Source: Syntrophorhabdus sp. (GTDB lineage: Bacteria; Desulfobacterota; BSN033; UBA1163). Taken from it: 15,383 nucleotides of DNA. Positions 13,549 through 15,383 of the stretch are shown in pieces (the first letter of the stretch is position 1; every line of letters starts with the position of its first letter). The translations under genes were made by a program, and so were the position numbers. The DNA lies in contig DYHU01000061.1 in the NCBI GenBank assembly GCA_020724025.1, positions 1-15,383 on the forward strand, read 5' to 3'. The notes under the pieces are model-generated. The model was not told the origin of the DNA, made no database searches, and saw only the letters and a list, made by a program, of their open reading frames with translations.

Positions 13549-15123
13549 TTTACCCCTTCCCAGCCAATCCTTCGTCTTCCAGAGGAGGTTCGAAAGGTCG
13601 CAGAGCCTCCTCCCCCAGAAGGGGCTCGATGACTTTCTCGCATCGGGATGGATGAAGCAGAACTGTCTGCATTTCAATTGACTCAGCCTTCTCTCGAACT
13701 CCTTCTCATCCTTGATGCCCTCAAAGTAATCAGGAATCCAGTAGCCGAGGGATGAAAAAGCGTTCTCTCGGCCGAAATGGTAATGGTAAAAATCCATAAA
13801 ATTCCAGAGGGAAGTCTTCACGCCGAATGTCTCCGGATCGAGATGCCACGGAGAACCCGGCTCCATCTCAATCGTAAAGGTGCGAATCCCTTTCACATTG
13901 GGATAGCGGTTACGAATCTCCCTTTGAAGCTGAATCGTCTGCTCTATGTCCTCCTCCTTCTCAAAGGGCACGCCCACAGTGAAGAAGAGGTCGCAGAAGA
14001 CTTCGTGACTTTTTAACTGATCGAGGCATTTCATCAGATCCCCATTTGTATAGGCATGTCCCTTATGAACTCTTCTCAGCTGATCCGATCCGACATCCGG
14101 TGAAATGCCGATCAGGGATTTCGGCCCTGGAAAGGTCTCTTTAAAAGATTGGATAAAATGGGTCGTGGGTAATCCGAACGATTCGAAGAAACATTCCATC
14201 CGGATCTTCTCCTCACGAATTCGAGAGAAGAGTTTTAGAAAGTATTCGGGCTTCCCGGGATAGGGATCAAAACAGATATGGAAGGTTTCATATCCGTAAG
14301 AGAGGGCTTCTCGAATTGACCGGAGGACTTCCTCCGCCCCTCTGAAGGTGACCTCTTTCCGGCCGGTAATCGTCTTCTGAGAAGGGATATTGCCACTGCA
14401 CCAGGTGCATTGAACAGGGCAACCCCTACCCAAGGTGAGATGGAAAATCGGTGATTTCAGAGAATACATCCAGAAATTCTTCTCTCTGGAGACGCCTTTC
14501 ACATAGAAGGGTTGCCCGATGTAACGGACATAGGTGGAATAATTTTTTAGCAGAGGGAAATTCGTGAAAGAGAGCCGGTTCAGGTCCTCTTCTGTGGCCA
14601 CATAGGAGAGGGGATTGATCAGAATCCTTCCCTTTCTTCTCCAGGTAAGATTCGGAATGGAGAAGAGATCCTCTTTTCCCTGAAGGATGGCATGGGCCAG
14701 TTCCAGGATGGGAACCTCTGCCTCCCCCCGGATCACTCCATCGACCTCATCAAAATTCCTCATGATCTCCTCATGGAAGAAACTTGCCGTGAACCCTCCC
14801 AGGAGAAGATAGACGGAGGGAAAGGCCTCCTTCACCTTTCTGGCTACTTCCAAAATATCGTAACTCTGATGGTGCCAGTGGAGGTCGAGGGCAACGATCT
14901 TCGGATTCTTCTTTTTGATGTGGTCGAGAATGGAGAAGCGGGGATCTTCGATCCACTCCACTCCCAGGTGGACAACTTCAGTGGAGATGTCACTGCGCTG
15001 GAGGAGGTCGGCCAGACCCAGGAGCCCCATGGGCAGAAAGTTGATCCAGATGAATTGACCGATGGGCCGGTAATAGTTTTGTAACTTGGGGACATGGACA
15101 AAGAGGCAGTCTACCTTTTCCAT
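13540..15123 (-). CDS. B12-binding-domain radical SAM protein
   Basis: This 527-aa protein has an N-terminal Rossmann-like cobalamin-binding domain (about 1-150; LLLGGFTASFFHEEI and GEAEVPILELAHAI) and a radical SAM core with GCPVQCTWC (Cys235, Cys239, Cys242: CxxxCxxC) for the [4Fe-4S] cluster and SAM. Asp80 and His82 in LDLHWHHQS resemble the D-x-H-x-x-G cobalamin motif, but His85 stands where Gly is normal. ISPDVGSDQLRRVHKGHAY and LFFTVGVPFEKEEDIEQTI are typical later radical SAM strands. The C-terminal part (about 440-527) has no recognised domain; it includes LKCRQFCFIHP. Overall it resembles the uncharacterised Ta0216-like B12/radical SAM families, from memory. Substrate is unknown; methylation or rearrangement is usual for this architecture. 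It is a single gene with its own promoter. Confidence 0.9.
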   Translation of the reverse strand: MEKVDCLFVHVPKLQNYYRPIGQFIWINFLPMGLLGLADLLQRSDISTEVVHLGVEWIEDPRFSILDHIKKKNPKIVALDLHWHHQSYDILEVARKVKEAFPSVYLLLGGFTASFFHEEIMRNFDEVDGVIRGEAEVPILELAHAILQGKEDLFSIPNLTWRRKGRILINPLSYVATEEDLNRLSFTNFPLLKNYSTYVRYIGQPFYVKGVSREKNFWMYSLKSPIFHLTLGRGCPVQCTWCSGNIPSQKTITGRKEVTFRGAEEVLRSIREALSYGYETFHICFDPYPGKPEYFLKLFSRIREEKIRMECFFESFGLPTTHFIQSFKETFPGPKSLIGISPDVGSDQLRRVHKGHAYTNGDLMKCLDQLKSHEVFCDLFFTVGVPFEKEEDIEQTIQLQREIRNRYPNVKGIRTFTIEMEPGSPWHLDPETFGVKTSLWNFMDFYHYHFGRENAFSSLGYWIPDYFEGIKDEKEFERRLSQLKCRQFCFIHPDARKSSSPFWGRRLCDLSNLLWKTKDWLGRGKPR

Positions 15124-15130
15124 CGAAGGA

Positions 15131-15160
15131 ATTGTAAGATGTTAGACGAATGGATTTCAA
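15131..15160 (-). promoter_or_regulatory. Promoter giving a leaderless radical SAM mRNA
   Basis: On the minus strand TTGAAA (15160-15155) and TACAAT (15136-15131) each match consensus at five of six bases with an 18-nt spacer. The predicted start (about 15124) is the base before the ATG at 15123. No Shine-Dalgarno is present upstream of that ATG and a stop (TAA) lies 7 codons upstream in frame, so leaderless translation is likely. Confidence 0.55.
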
Positions 15161-15171
15161 CTCCAATCGTC
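15145..15171. promoter_or_regulatory. Palindrome around the -35 box, possible operator
   Basis: GACGAATGGA (15145-15154) and TCCAATCGTC (15162-15171) are inverted with one mismatch around a 7-nt centre that contains the -35 hexamer. Position and symmetry fit a repressor or activator site for the radical SAM gene. The cognate regulator is not in the window. Confidence 0.4.
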
Positions 15172-15218
15172 TATCGTTTCCCAGAACCTTTAACATACCG
15201 GACCTTTTTACAAATCAA

Positions 15219-15313
15219 TGGGGGACACTTCCCTATTTCTAAATACTGTTCGCCTGTTACATTGATCACCGTCCCTCACGGATAGAAAATGAAAATACGG
15301 GAAGTGTCCCCCA
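15219..15313. repeat. 95-bp element with 15-bp perfect terminal inverted repeats
   Basis: TGGGGGACACTTCCC (15219-15233) is exactly inverted at 15299-15313, and allowing one bulge the arms extend inward by TATTT/AAATA to about 20 bp. The 65-bp interior holds no convincing gene. From memory, GGGGACACTTCC motifs flank REP-associated (Y1/IS200-like) transposases in environmental bacteria; a REP pair or MITE is the best guess. No target duplication is clear. Confidence 0.65.
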
Positions 15314-15383
15314 ATAACGGCGTTTGAAAAAAAGATTAAAAGACAAATATTTAATATTTAAGATGTGACCCCCTATTTCAAAA
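15314..15383. other. AT-rich flank at the window edge, possible start of a transposase region
   Basis: After the inverted repeat comes an A/T-rich stretch (AAAAAAAGATTAAAAGACAA, 15328-15347) and then GTGACCCCCTATTT (15365-15378), which resembles REP-like ends. No coding frame can be supported in the 70 bases available. Confidence 0.25.

Noticed and set aside
1..15383. CRISPR array, phage genes, toxin-antitoxin pair or defence island
   Set aside because: No regularly spaced repeats were seen, and every long real frame is accounted for by metabolic, transport or signalling genes.

Overview
The window reads as a mid-GC, Gram-negative bacterial chromosome segment. Diffusible periplasmic binding-protein signal peptides, an MlaEFD-type outer-membrane lipid transport operon, a class II (B12-dependent) ribonucleotide reductase, a B12/radical SAM protein and many small dispersed palindromes fit an anaerobic Desulfobacterota/Deltaproteobacteria-like genome. 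That placement is an impression from gene content and style, not a search result. No rRNA, tRNA, CRISPR array or complete insertion sequence is visible.

Layout. Positions 1-704 (minus) hold an exported DUF3108-type protein cut off by the window edge. Positions 898-4272 (minus) are nrdJ, interrupted exactly at its catalytic cysteine by a 366-residue LAGLIDADG intein, with NrdR-box-like operators in its promoter. From a strong promoter at 4400-4426 a plus-strand operon runs to 9078: polar amino acid ABC transporter (binding protein, two permeases, ATPase), then an Asp/Glu-type racemase and an MBL-fold hydrolase, closely spaced or overlapping. A perfect hairpin with a short T tail separates the binding protein from the permeases. 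Positions 9079-9260 are full of hairpins and lead into a membrane-anchored class III adenylate cyclase (9261-10643), whose stop codon lies inside a perfect 28-bp palindrome. Convergent with it is mlaE-mlaF-mlaD (13325 down to 10669, minus), then a B12-binding radical SAM protein (13540-15123, minus) with an apparently leaderless promoter. The right edge (15219-15313) has long inverted repeats resembling REP/MITE ends.

How the parts work together. NrdJ makes deoxynucleotides independently of oxygen and is probably repressed by NrdR when dNTPs are plentiful; its intein must splice for activity. The transporter operon probably imports an acidic or amide amino acid, and the racemase next to it suggests that D/L interconversion of the imported amino acid is part of its role. 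MlaEFD moves phospholipid between inner and outer membranes; MlaC- and MlaB-like partners are not in the window.

No gene set here is plainly a new defence or mobile system. The most unusual items are the intein at the RNR radical cysteine, the transporter-racemase-MBL module, the structured leader of the cyclase, the leaderless promoter with a palindrome around its -35 box, and the inverted-repeat element at the right edge.
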